From Saprospiraceae bacterium (GTDB lineage Bacteria > Bacteroidota > Bacteroidia > Chitinophagales > Saprospiraceae), in assembly GCA_021739645.1 (NCBI GenBank), contig JAIPBL010000019.1, forward strand, positions 16,206-80,205: 64,000 nt of DNA, in the 5' to 3' direction. Position 1 is the first letter of the stretch; each line of letters opens with the position of its first letter. The translations under genes and the position numbers were made by a program. The notes beneath the pieces were generated by a model that made no database searches, was not told the origin of the DNA, and was given only the letters and a program-made list of their open reading frames with translations. This document shows, in pieces, positions 28,250 through 38,700 of the stretch.

Positions 28250-29278
28250 ATGAAAACGCTAATTACAGGTGCAAACGGATATATTGGCAATCACCTTGCG
28301 GAGGAACTCTTGAACAGGGGATACGATGTGAATACACTCATGCTGAAAGGCACCGATGCCCAATCGCTCGACTATCTGCCGGTGAACGTATTCTTTGGTG
28401 ACGTTCGCCAAGCCGAGACCCTTGAGCCGGCATTGGAAGGATGCGATACGGTATTCCACCTCGCATCAGTGGTAGGCATTTGGGCAAAAGACCCGACCGT
28501 TTTTCACAGCGTGAACGTCGTTGGCACTGATACTTTACTGAAAACCTGTCTTCGAAAAGGGGTGAGGCGGGTGGTGGTGGTTTCTTCTTGCGGCGTCTTC
28601 GGATTGTCGCACCAAAACCAAACCCTCGACGAGCAGACCGATAATGGCGCCAATTTGACCGACCCTTATGAGGTGTCAAAGTTTCAGCAAGTCGAAGTCA
28701 GCAAAAAATACCTCGAATATGGGCTGGAGGTCGTCTTTGTTTACCTAGCCAGGGTCTTCGGCCCGGGCATCAAGAGCGAAGGCAACAGCATCACGGGCAT
28801 TATCGAGGGGATAGTGAACGGCACCTGGCGCATCGTGCCGGGCAACGGCAAAACCATCGGGAATTACGCTTATGTCCATGACGTGGCAAACGGGATGATT
28901 CAAGCAATGGTAAGGGGCAGGAGCGGCGAAGGCTATATCCTCGGTGGTGAAAACCTCAGTTATTTGCAGCTTTTTGGATTCGTGGAAGAACTGGCGGGGC
29001 GGCATTTCAACCTGACCCGAATCCCGTATCCGCTCTTGTGGATGGTGGGGTTGGTGGAAGGAACACGCTCAAAGATAACGGGCAAAAAACCTTTCATTAC
29101 CACTTTCATTGCGAGGAAATTCACCACCAATGCCATTTTCTCCTGCCAAAAAGCAAAGAATGAAATTGGTTATACCGTAACGACCGCCAAGGAGGCCGTT
29201 AGGCAAACGTTGGGAGGACTACCAAGCTATTCGAAGCGTAAAAATCAATTGATGATAAGTCGTAAATCATTAGCGTAA
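28250..29278 (+). CDS. NAD-dependent epimerase/dehydratase (extended SDR)
   Basis: MKTLITGANGYIGNHLAEELLNRGYDV; DPYEVSK (YxxxK). Confidence 0.88.
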   Translation: MKTLITGANGYIGNHLAEELLNRGYDVNTLMLKGTDAQSLDYLPVNVFFGDVRQAETLEPALEGCDTVFHLASVVGIWAKDPTVFHSVNVVGTDTLLKTCLRKGVRRVVVVSSCGVFGLSHQNQTLDEQTDNGANLTDPYEVSKFQQVEVSKKYLEYGLEVVFVYLARVFGPGIKSEGNSITGIIEGIVNGTWRIVPGNGKTIGNYAYVHDVANGMIQAMVRGRSGEGYILGGENLSYLQLFGFVEELAGRHFNLTRIPYPLLWMVGLVEGTRSKITGKKPFITTFIARKFTTNAIFSCQKAKNEIGYTVTTAKEAVRQTLGGLPSYSKRKNQLMISRKSLA

Positions 29279-29279
29279 A

Positions 29280-29870
29280 ATGGAAAATAACTACAGTACA
29301 ATAAACCCTAAAAGGCAGTCGGAAAAGATAACTGGTGCTGCCTTTATGTACCACCAGTTGAGAGGTCATGACCCAAAAGCCGTGAGGCTATTGTGTGAGG
29401 GAATTAAACGCCATCTTCAACTCGGAAAATACGGGAAAGCAACCTCGGCTGAAGACCAGGAAGAGCTCGTCAACGATACAGCTGTGTTTGTGCTCCGAAA
29501 AATAGGCGATGGCACTTTCAGTTTTATCGGGGTCAGTCCATTGAGTTATGCCAAAACGGTTGCAGACAATTTGCTTCGCAATTTTTGCCGGAGGAAACGC
29601 CAGCATTGGCAGGCGCTTGAAACTGTAACCCTGCCAATTCAGCCGGAAGTCGAAGCTTATTTCACCCAAATAGAATTGAAAAACCAAGTAGAAAATGCGC
29701 TTTCAAAGTTGAGCGAAGCCAGCCAATTGGTCATTCGACTCAAGTATTTTGAAGACCTGAAAGACGAGGAAATCGTGCGGGACGGGCTATCGCCACATCG
29801 AACCACCGACTCGCTTAAAAGCGCCAGGTGCAGGAGCTTGAAGCGGCTAGCGGTGATGATGGGTGCGTGA
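29280..29870 (+). CDS. RNA polymerase sigma-70-family (ECF-like) sigma factor
   Basis: Region 2-like YAKTVADNLLRNFCRRKRQHW; region 4-like ALSKLSEASQLVIRLKYFEDLKDEEIVRDG; directly abuts upstream stop. Confidence 0.75.
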   Translation: MENNYSTINPKRQSEKITGAAFMYHQLRGHDPKAVRLLCEGIKRHLQLGKYGKATSAEDQEELVNDTAVFVLRKIGDGTFSFIGVSPLSYAKTVADNLLRNFCRRKRQHWQALETVTLPIQPEVEAYFTQIELKNQVENALSKLSEASQLVIRLKYFEDLKDEEIVRDGLSPHRTTDSLKSARCRSLKRLAVMMGA

Positions 29871-29877
29871 GGAAGCC

Positions 29878-31755
29878 TTACCCCTCCCTTTCCAGCCCCC
29901 GTATCCTTTCCCGTTTCCCGATCAATTCCAGCCTTTTTTTCAAAAAAAATGCCTCGTTCGCTTCTAAAATGGAAAAGTATTGGAGGCCGCTGCCAATCGT
30001 CCAAAGGCCGAAAATGAGCAGCAGCACGAAGACCGAAATTCCAGTTACCGCCACTATTTCAAACACTTGCGCACCAGTATCGGACAGGTGGAAATTCATG
30101 CCGATGATGTCGAGCAGGAACCAGAGTAGGCCAGAGTCGAGGATGAGGAAGAACAACAGGCCCGTGATCAGTAGCGTGAGGTAGAGGCCGAGCATTTGGC
30201 CGAACTGCGTCCCCATCAAATCGCCCGTGCGGGAGATGTTGCTGAAAATATTGCCGCCCTCGAAAATGATGACTTGCGTGAGCAAGAAAAAAATAGGGAA
30301 AACGAACGGCAACAACAACACGGCGGCCCATCCGGGCAGCAGGAAAATCAAACTGAAAGTTGTCACCGCCACCATGGTTTTCAGGAAGCGGGAAAGGATG
30401 CTCCCGAAGCTGGACGTTGAGTGGTCGTCCTCCGTACCATCGGGGGCATGGTTGCGCCAGCGCTGCAAGAAAAACTGGGTGACAAAAGTGACGATGCTCA
30501 TGGCCAAAACAGCAAACGGAAAAAGCCAGGGATTGCCAGGGTTTTTGAAGAAATCGGGCACGGTTTGTACCACCCCAAAAAGGTCTTGCCGATAGTTGAA
30601 GAGTTCGGCTGGCTGGGTGCTAGCGAGTAAAAACGCACCAGCACAGAACAAGGCAGTGCCGCCCAGCGCTGCCAGCCCGATGGGTCGGAGGCATTTTCTG
30701 AAAAAAATAAAGGCATCGGTGAAAAGCTCCCCGGCGGTTTTCACGACGGTAAAGTCCACCCGGCGTTCCGAGTCGGGTGTGAGGCGAACGTCCTCGGCCT
30801 TGAATTGTCCCCGTCGGGCTTTCATTCGGGGGTAAATTGCGAAGTAAAAAATCACGATTGCGAAGCAACTAAAAATGAAAAACGCCCGCAGCCAGTCGGG
30901 AGCATCCGTGTGGCGGGTGAGGTAGCTCTCCGTGAACCCGGCGAAAATGAACAGTGGCACCACGCCCACCATCAGGCTCATGCCCCGTCTTGCGGCCAGT
31001 TGGAACGACCGCTCCCGCGACAAGGTGCCAGGAAAGACAAGCCCCCGCCCCATCGTCAGGCCCGCAGCCCCAGCGATGACGATGCTCGAAATCTCGAAAG
31101 CACCGTGCAGCCAAACCGCCAGGAACGACTCTTGGAACAGCCCTTTTTCAATAAAAAAGTACTGGAAAGCGCCCACCATCACGCCGTTGTAAATCAGGAT
31201 GCCGACCGTCCCGATGCCGTAAATGATGCCGAAAATGAAGGTGCGGAATGCGACGAGGATGTTGTTGAGGGTAATGCCGAGGAACATGTTGAACGCCCCG
31301 GCCTCTTTGTACACGGCCATGGGGTCGCCGGAGCGGATGTTCTCCTCGGTCATTTCGACATAGGAATCGCCAAGGATGGTGTGCAAAAAGTCGGGGTCGG
31401 CCCAGCAAGACAACATGCCGATGGCCATGGACAGGGAGAAGATGAACAATGCAATGCGGAGGTCGAAGCGGGCCTCGTAGATGAGGCGGGGAAGGTCGTC
31501 GGTCCAGAACTCGACGAAGTTGCTTCGCCTCGATTTTTTGTTTTTGTAAATATTAAAGAAAATCTTCTGTGCAAGCCCGTTGAGATAGACCCGCACGGAG
31601 CGGTTGGGGTAAAAAGTGCGGGCAAACGATAAGTCGTCGGTTACCTTCACGAACAGCTCGTTGAGCTTTTCCGGGTCATTGACCTGCCCTTCCAGCAGTT
31701 GTTCGAATTCCTGCCATTTCTGCTGGTTTTGCTCGATGAAGGTGGTTTCTCTCAT
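29878..31755 (-). CDS. Stage II sporulation protein M-like integral membrane protein
   Basis: FMNPG-less SpoIIM-like core (NMFLGITLNNILVAFRTFIFGIIYGIGTVGILIYNGVMVGAFQYFF...AVWLHGAFEISSIVIAGAAGLTMGRGLVFPGTLSR) with multiple TM helices. Confidence 0.8.
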   Translation of the reverse strand: MRETTFIEQNQQKWQEFEQLLEGQVNDPEKLNELFVKVTDDLSFARTFYPNRSVRVYLNGLAQKIFFNIYKNKKSRRSNFVEFWTDDLPRLIYEARFDLRIALFIFSLSMAIGMLSCWADPDFLHTILGDSYVEMTEENIRSGDPMAVYKEAGAFNMFLGITLNNILVAFRTFIFGIIYGIGTVGILIYNGVMVGAFQYFFIEKGLFQESFLAVWLHGAFEISSIVIAGAAGLTMGRGLVFPGTLSRERSFQLAARRGMSLMVGVVPLFIFAGFTESYLTRHTDAPDWLRAFFIFSCFAIVIFYFAIYPRMKARRGQFKAEDVRLTPDSERRVDFTVVKTAGELFTDAFIFFRKCLRPIGLAALGGTALFCAGAFLLASTQPAELFNYRQDLFGVVQTVPDFFKNPGNPWLFPFAVLAMSIVTFVTQFFLQRWRNHAPDGTEDDHSTSSFGSILSRFLKTMVAVTTFSLIFLLPGWAAVLLLPFVFPIFFLLTQVIIFEGGNIFSNISRTGDLMGTQFGQMLGLYLTLLITGLLFFLILDSGLLWFLLDIIGMNFHLSDTGAQVFEIVAVTGISVFVLLLIFGLWTIGSGLQYFSILEANEAFFLKKRLELIGKRERIRGLEREG

Positions 31756-31760
31756 TTCTA

Positions 31761-31838
31761 GAGAAGTGAGAGGGTGAGAGGGTGAGAGATTCGAGGTGGC
31801 ACGCACTCTCACATCTCTCACCCTCTCACTCTCTTATC
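31761..31838. repeat. Word-repeat inverted repeat (gtgagagggtgagag ... ctctcaccctctcac)
   Basis: gagaagtgagagggtgagagggtgagag ... ctctcacatctctcaccctctcactctc read directly. Confidence 0.8.
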
Positions 31839-32667
31839 TTATGGACAACAAATAAGCTGCCGCAAAGGGCAACACAAAAATGAATGCATCGAATCGGTCG
31901 AGGACGCCCCCATGACCGGGAAGCAGGGTGCCGGAGTCTTTGGCGCCGATACTTCGTTTGAGCATGGACTCGATGAGGTCGCCGAAGGATCCGAAAACGG
32001 AGACGATGAGCGCCAATACCATCCAATCAAAAAGGTTCAATTCCCCGGAGATGGCGCAAAAAAGGTAGCCCACCAGGAAGGTAACAGCCATGCCTCCGAG
32101 GGTGCCTTCCCACGTTTTTTTTGGTGAAATACGCGGGAACAAAGGCGTTTTTCCGAACAAGGAGCCGACGAGGTAGGCTCCGGTGTCGTTCATCCAAGTG
32201 AGCAGCAAAATGCCAAAAATGGGCCAGACGTTGAACCCGTCTTCGTTGAAAGCGATGAAGTTGAGGAGAGAAAATGGCGCGCCGATATAGACCATGCCGA
32301 GTACGACATAGGCCACGTTCTGAAATGGCTTATCTGCTCCGCTGAACAGCTCGTAAATGAAAGAAAGGAATAGCAGCGGGAAAAACAAGATGGAAGTGAA
32401 AATGACAAATCGGTCGTTGTTGGCGGTAGCGATGTGCATGCCCGCCGCCAGCACGAATGGGGTCAGGCCAAAAGCTACCCCAAGAAAAATACGAATCCAG
32501 TCCCGTCGGGTGTCGTGGTGGAGCACCATGTTGAGAAACTCCCAGAGGCATAGGGTGGTAATAACTGCAAAGAGAAAAATGAAGGACATTCGGCCTACGA
32601 ACAGCCCGGCCATCATCACAATCACAAAAATTACGGCAGTTGCCGCCCTACGGGTTAGTCCTTTCAT
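31834..32667 (-). CDS. cdsA: Phosphatidate cytidylyltransferase
   Basis: C-terminal signature SVFGSFGDLIESMLKRSIGAKDSGTLLPGHGGVLDRFDAFIFVLP; polytopic membrane protein. Confidence 0.93.
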   Translation of the reverse strand: MKGLTRRAATAVIFVIVMMAGLFVGRMSFIFLFAVITTLCLWEFLNMVLHHDTRRDWIRIFLGVAFGLTPFVLAAGMHIATANNDRFVIFTSILFFPLLFLSFIYELFSGADKPFQNVAYVVLGMVYIGAPFSLLNFIAFNEDGFNVWPIFGILLLTWMNDTGAYLVGSLFGKTPLFPRISPKKTWEGTLGGMAVTFLVGYLFCAISGELNLFDWMVLALIVSVFGSFGDLIESMLKRSIGAKDSGTLLPGHGGVLDRFDAFIFVLPFAAAYLLSIR

Positions 32668-32745
32668 AGAATTGATTGAAGGATTTTAGGATCGCAAGAA
32701 CTCGAAAATATTTCAATTGTGGGGTTGAAAATTCGATTGTGCGGC

Positions 32746-33513
32746 TTACCAAGCCATTATTTCATCCGAGAAAATCCAACCGGTACTGCCTGTGCCCGAG
32801 TGCCAAGCTGGCAGTGACGGAAGGGCTATTAACTTGATTTTCAGGTATTTATGCCGATGCTGGGGCAATTCCACGCTGATGATTTCCATGCTGTCCGCCA
32901 GTTCAAGGGCTTCGTCTGGCAATGCTTGGCTTGCTATCAGTTTTCCTTTTTCATCATAAACTTCAATGGTGGCAGGCAAGAAAATCCATGCGTTCTGCTG
33001 CCGCAACAGCCCAACCATGATGTGAGAAACGGGTCGTTTTTTAGTAAAAAAAAGGTCCAACTCAATTTCCCCTCCCTCGAATCCCAACCAGTTTTGCCGA
33101 AAATTGGCATCTCCTAATCTCTTGTCGCACAAGGTTTTCCAGCCGTTTCCTGGATATTTTTTTGGAGCTGGCGTAATTCCTACGCTGTCAATTGAGCGGC
33201 TGTGAAACGGCAAGATTTGAACGGTGATAGATTCCGAAGGCAAGAAGCCAGTTTTGAAGGATTTGGCTTTTAAGGTTGCGGGGCCTTTGATTTCCAGTGG
33301 TTGGGTAAAAATTTTCGACTCCGTTGTGGGTTCGGTACCATCGGTAGTGTAGCGGATTTCGGCATCCAATAGCCGAAAGTTGAAGTCGATTTTGGTGCCG
33401 AGTGCTGCAAAAAGCCGGGTACTCGGCGTTTGCGGTGGCGCCAGTTGGAGGTCTTGGGCGCTTATTCTACCCAAACCCAAAATCAACAAAATAAGTAGCG
33501 AATTTTTCAGCAT
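32746..33513 (-). CDS. Secreted protein with chitobiase/FN3-associated domain
   Basis: Signal peptide MLKNSLLILLILGLGRISAQ; IRYTTDGTEPTTESKIFTQPLEIKGPATLKAKSF is a CHB_HEX_C/FN3-associated pattern. Confidence 0.75.
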   Translation of the reverse strand: MLKNSLLILLILGLGRISAQDLQLAPPQTPSTRLFAALGTKIDFNFRLLDAEIRYTTDGTEPTTESKIFTQPLEIKGPATLKAKSFKTGFLPSESITVQILPFHSRSIDSVGITPAPKKYPGNGWKTLCDKRLGDANFRQNWLGFEGGEIELDLFFTKKRPVSHIMVGLLRQQNAWIFLPATIEVYDEKGKLIASQALPDEALELADSMEIISVELPQHRHKYLKIKLIALPSLPAWHSGTGSTGWIFSDEIMAW

Positions 33514-33518
33514 AAAAA

Positions 33519-34550
33519 TCAGCCAATCGGCGTGAATTTGTACGGATAAACCTGCCCAGAATTCCACTGGCAAACGTAAAGGTTCTCTTCGTCATCCACC
33601 AGCACGTCGTGTGGGTGCTTGAAGAGTTGGATGGTTTGGTAAAACGGTTGCAAGCTTCCATCGGGGTTGTATGCCGCTTCTGCACCGCCTACGGCAGACA
33701 CCACCTTGCTTTCCTTGTTCAGAATGATGACAAATCCTGTGTTGTCGGTGCCCATGTGTGGGGAGCGTAGCACGGCGGCGTAGAGGTAGTCGCCCTTGAT
33801 GACGGGCCTGCAAACACAAGCACCGGGAAGCTCGATTTTTTCGAGGTATTCGCCTTGCAACGTGAAGCGCTTGAAGCAGCAGCGGGTGCGGTCGGTGATG
33901 AGCAGGGTGGGGGAGCCGTTGCGGCTGTCCACGCAGATGCCGTGGGCATTGTCGAGGTGGTGGTCACCCTCACCCCGACCACCGAAGCTGTTTTTTAGGA
34001 ACCCATCCGCACCGTAGTGGAGAATGTGCTGCTCGCCATAGCCGTCCGCCACATAAAATTCGCCATTTGGAAGCACCGTCGTTTCGGTGGGCACGAATTG
34101 CTTTGGGTCTTGGTAGAGTCCCGTGTCCATCGGGCATTGCCAAGCTTGAATAGTATTTCCGTTCAGGTCGGTTTTAAAGACTTGATGCAAGTCCGTGTCG
34201 GTGATGAAAAGCACCTGGTCGTTGCCTTCTCCGGCTAGGGTCAGGCCGTGGCCACCGGGGAAGTTGTGCGCAGTGGAACCCAGCACGCTCCCCGACTTGT
34301 CGAAGCTGATGATGTTGTTCTTGGTTTCGTTGGTGAGCAGGAGGATTTGGCCTTGGGTGGCTTGCACCATTTCATGGCAGTCCTTCACTGGGAGGCTTGC
34401 GGGCGTTGCTTTTACCCAGTCTCGGTCGAGGGTGTACTGCTTTTCGTTTTGCCCGAAGGTGAGTGGATTTGGATTTTTGCGAAGCAGGCCTCCAGAAAGA
34501 ATGGAGAAACCTGCCAGTGCGGTATTTTTAAGGAAGGGTCTCCGAAGCAT
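33519..34550 (-). CDS. NHL-repeat / six-bladed beta-propeller protein
   Basis: Repeated blades (GHGLTLAGEGNDQVLFITDTDLHQVFKTDLNG; HGICVDSRNGSPTLLITDR; HPHDVLVDDEENLYVCQWNSG). Confidence 0.75.
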   Translation of the reverse strand: MLRRPFLKNTALAGFSILSGGLLRKNPNPLTFGQNEKQYTLDRDWVKATPASLPVKDCHEMVQATQGQILLLTNETKNNIISFDKSGSVLGSTAHNFPGGHGLTLAGEGNDQVLFITDTDLHQVFKTDLNGNTIQAWQCPMDTGLYQDPKQFVPTETTVLPNGEFYVADGYGEQHILHYGADGFLKNSFGGRGEGDHHLDNAHGICVDSRNGSPTLLITDRTRCCFKRFTLQGEYLEKIELPGACVCRPVIKGDYLYAAVLRSPHMGTDNTGFVIILNKESKVVSAVGGAEAAYNPDGSLQPFYQTIQLFKHPHDVLVDDEENLYVCQWNSGQVYPYKFTPIG

Positions 34551-34605
34551 TGTTGAAATTCGTGGTTTGAATGATTCAAAAATAGATTTCTAAATTTGAA
34601 GGCAC

Positions 34606-35031
34606 CTAGTTCAAATAGGCCCTGATAAGTCCCAGCATGGCATTTGGTGGGATTTCCTTGTCAAGGCACTCCCGCATGACGTCGATGAGGTCGGAAATCA
34701 TTTCTCGCCGGAATCCGAGCCGGAAGCCGATATGGTGGCACATGTTTTCTTCTTCTTTGCTGATGTTGTTATCGGCCCGCATCATGAAGAGTAGGTAGTA
34801 CAGGACGTTCATTCGCTCCTGCTCGTTTGGCGGTGGGGCTATCTCATAGGCTTTGGGGTTGAGCCGAATGGCTGCTACGTCAGTGTCTGAAAGCCCAAGC
34901 GTTTTGGCGGCGTAGGAGAGGTACCTTTTTTCTAGGATTGAGAAATCCTGATCGGCCTGTGCTTCCCGCACAATCATGGCGATGATGAACTGTTTCAGTG
35001 CTAGTTCATGTTCAGGTGAGCCGAAATCCAT
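34606..35031 (-). CDS. TerB-like helical protein
   Basis: 141-aa ORF with MIVREAQADQDFSILEKRYLSYAAKTLGLSDTDV..RADNNISKEEENMCHHIGFRLGF acidic-helical pattern reminiscent of TerB. Confidence 0.5.
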   Translation of the reverse strand: MDFGSPEHELALKQFIIAMIVREAQADQDFSILEKRYLSYAAKTLGLSDTDVAAIRLNPKAYEIAPPPNEQERMNVLYYLLFMMRADNNISKEEENMCHHIGFRLGFRREMISDLIDVMRECLDKEIPPNAMLGLIRAYLN

Positions 35032-35568
35032 AGGTTTTTGCCTGGTTGGTGAATTAATTTGAAAAAAAACTTGGTGAAAGTAAGCCTTTTTTGAAAATCC
35101 ACGTAGAAGGAAATAGGTAGCTATTTTTGAAGGAATATTTTAAGGTTGAGTTTTTGTATTCCTACTTCCATGCATCGAAAAAAAAAGTAGCTTCTACCTC
35201 AAAAAACAAGGCGAGTAAAAAGTGATTGAATATCTTTTTAATACAATATCATTCTTTAAAGCATTGATTGTTAGCTAGTTGTAAAATATTTTACTTTTAC
35301 TAATTTTAAGTGCCAGTAATTTAATAATACCTAAACATAGGGATGTTTTATGGCTAAATACCATTTACATTTGCATCGTGAAATTATACCAGTTCAGTTT
35401 TTTGCCTGAACTCCCGTGAACAAAGAATAAGGATAGCACCTGAAAACCTGCTGTCCGACCCGCTACATTAGTATTAAAAATAGAAACCAACGATACCTTA
35501 AGCCGATTTACAAAGAATACACATCTTACCAGTTGTTGGACGGTCTCACCGCACCACTATTTGATAAA

Positions 35569-35583
35569 GTAGTACCGTACTAC
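35569..35583. promoter_or_regulatory. Perfect 7+1+7 palindrome upstream of giant adhesin gene (candidate operator)
   Basis: GTAGTAC C GTACTAC read directly. Confidence 0.35.
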
Positions 35584-35766
35584 ATTTCTGACAGTTTCCC
35601 GATTTTTAGAATTTAAGCACGAGTGTCTCGCTCGGGTCATTTTGGTTTTCATGGTCTTTTCCATTTGCCAAAATAGCTCAACAAGTTTGGATATTCTACA
35701 TGTGGACAGGTTCATCCCTGACCACTGGGCAAATATTTTAATTCACTAAACTCAAGCCTAACGACT

Positions 35767-38700
35767 ATGCAAAATTTTAACACTCAAGCGGGGTTCCGAA
35801 ACCGCTTATCATCCCATGAACAGGTTTTCAAGGCTTCCCCCCTGCCAAATGGATTGAAAACTTGGTTCGCAGCAACGGTGGCAGTATTGCTGCTGTGTTG
35901 CTTTTCCTTTCAAGCAGCAAATGCCCAATGCAACCCAGACATCACTGCTCCTACAGCCGTGTGCGAAGGGCCATTCACCATTGCCCTTAACACGAACGGC
36001 AATGCGCCCATCAATCCAGATGACATTGATGCCGGCAGTTTTGACAATTGCGGCGCAGTGACTTTAGCGGTATCGCCCAGCTCTGTCAACTGTACCAACC
36101 TCGGCACTTTTTCAGTAGTGCTGACGGTAACTGACTTGGCTGGCAACACCAACACTTGCCTAACTATTGTTACGATAGTGGATAACTTGCCGCCAGCCAT
36201 TATTTGCCCAGGGCCAGCAACGGTGACTTGTGGTTCATCTACTCTCCCTGCCGCCACTGGCTTTGCCACGGCAATAGACAACTGCGGCGGAAACTTGGCG
36301 CAAGCCGGAATCTACTGCCCCCCAGCGCCCCCAACCATGCCTTCTTTCCCTGCTGGTATCACCTACTGCGACGGCGTAGGTGGCTGTGCTGGTGGTTTTA
36401 CCCGTACATGGCGAGCCACTTACGATGGACTAACTTCGGCTCCTTGCACACAAAACATCATAATAAATGACACGGAGAAACCTGTCATTGATTGGGACGG
36501 CAGCGGAACTGCTGGCAATGGCAGTGGCCCAGCGAACACGAGCATTTCCTGTAGTGCAGCACTCCCCGCTGCAGTAGTTTTTCCGCTTGTGCCAGGCCCT
36601 GCTGACCCCAGAGTCATCGACAATTGCGATACTAGTCCAACACCTACCTTTGTAGAAACGACGACAAGGATTATGAATCCGAACGTTTGTTTATATTACA
36701 GTTATACAATTACGAGGACTTACGGTGCCATAGATGATTGTGGCAATACTGCCATCCCTTATGTTCATACCATTACAGTTGTTGACAACTCGGCTCCAGT
36801 AATCACGGCACCTGCTACTGTAAACATATCTGCAGGCGTTAACTGTACGGCCAATGTGATTTTCCCAGCGGTCACTGTTAGTGACAACTGCGCAGCCCCG
36901 GCCAATATCCTTACCTCTTTTGTTGTCACAAACAATGTCACTGGCCTTGTGGTCAATAGTGGCTCAGGCCTGAACCCAAGCGCTGTTTATGCAGCTGGTG
37001 CTTACACGGTTTCGTTCTTGGCGCACGACCCATGTGGCAACCCTGGTGTCGCTACCACAGCCTTAAACGTTGTGGACAACGTAGCTCCGACAGCAGTTTG
37101 TGTGGCTGGTTCCATTCAGGTATCCATCCCGCCAACTGGTACAACCACCTTGACGGCTGCACAAGTGAACAATGGCAGCTTCGACAACTGTACACCAGCC
37201 AATATGTTGACGTTCACACTTACCAATGCTACTTTCAATTGTACGCACGTGGGTACAACGCAAACGGTTACACTGAATGTAACTGATACCTATGGTAACA
37301 TGAACACCTGTACGGCCACCGTGAACATTGTAAACAATTCACCTCCCGCCATATTTTGCAAAAACCTTACTGTCAATTTGGACGCAATGGGCAATGTCAT
37401 CGTGAATGCAATCCAATTTGACAATGGAAGCTCCGATATTTGCGATGCCACCGCACCGCTTACTTTTGAATATATGTCAGTAAATGGAGTTACTCTTGGA
37501 GTTCCGGCTACCAGCTTCACCTTTAATTGCGGTCATGTGACGCTTTCCCCAGCACCTGCAATTCCAGTGGTGATTAGAGTGACGGAAGTAGATGACGACC
37601 AATCACCAAATTATACGAATAGTGGCACGTGTTCGCAAACAATTAGGGTGCAAGATGTAACGCCACCAACACCAGTTTGTAACACGGCTACCTTCCAATT
37701 GGACGATGACGGGATGATTTCCGTGTTTGATGCGGGAACGACATTGACCCCCTTTACAAATGGCACGGACGTATCCATCCCAGACAACGATATTATCATC
37801 GGTGCAAGCTCCGTGATAAACGTGCCGACACTTGGCACCGTGTCAGATGTAAATGTGTTGGTTGACATCAACCACACGTTCATTGGCGACCTTATTGTGA
37901 CCCTGACTTCACCTGCGGGCACCACTGTCACCATATTTGACAGGCCAGGTTCCCCTCCAGGTTTTGGTTGTGGTGCTGATGACCTTTCGACAACATTTGA
38001 CGACCAGGCGAGCCTTACGGCAACTGACTTTGAAACTGCTTGCGTTGCCAACAACGCCGGGACTTACCGCCCACTCGTTTCTTTTTCAGCATTCGAAGGA
38101 GAAAACTTTCAAGGAGACTGGACACTCAGGGTCTATGATGCAGCAGGTGTTGATTTGGGAATAATTGACAGTTGGAGCTTGACCCTGACCAATTCCCTTG
38201 TTGACCTTTTGGCTGCTGGCAGCACCGATAACTGCAACGTGGCTTGGAGCGTTGCGCCGACCATGTTCAATTGCAGCGATGTGGGCGACCAAGACCTGAA
38301 CGCCATGGGCATTCAGAACAACGACTACATCCTGACTGTAACCGACCCAAGCGGTAATACGGCATCCATCAATTGCACAAATGCAATCGTTATTCAGGAT
38401 ATGGAAGCACCAGTTGTTACCTGCGCTCCAATAACGGTGAGCACAGGAATGCTCAACCCGGTAACGAACATAAGTACACCAGGACAGGTGACAGTCTATC
38501 CAACCGATGTGGTAACTGGTGGCCTGTACATGTCCACGAGCAACACGGGTTCTGGCAACCCAGGCACGAACAATTTCCAGATTACAATGCCGAACGTGCT
38601 GACGTTCACGTTTGACTGGAGCTATGTTTCCAACAACAGTTCACCAATTTGGGACAAATTTGGCTACTACGTGGGCACTACGTTCACGCAATTGACCAAC

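Noticed and set aside
30805-31632. 275-aa + strand ORF
   Set aside because: Antisense to the SpoIIM-like membrane protein; low-complexity composition.
29878-31755. Evidence of sporulation from the SpoIIM-like gene
   Set aside because: SpoIIM-domain membrane proteins occur in non-sporulating Bacteroidota; no other sporulation genes are visible.
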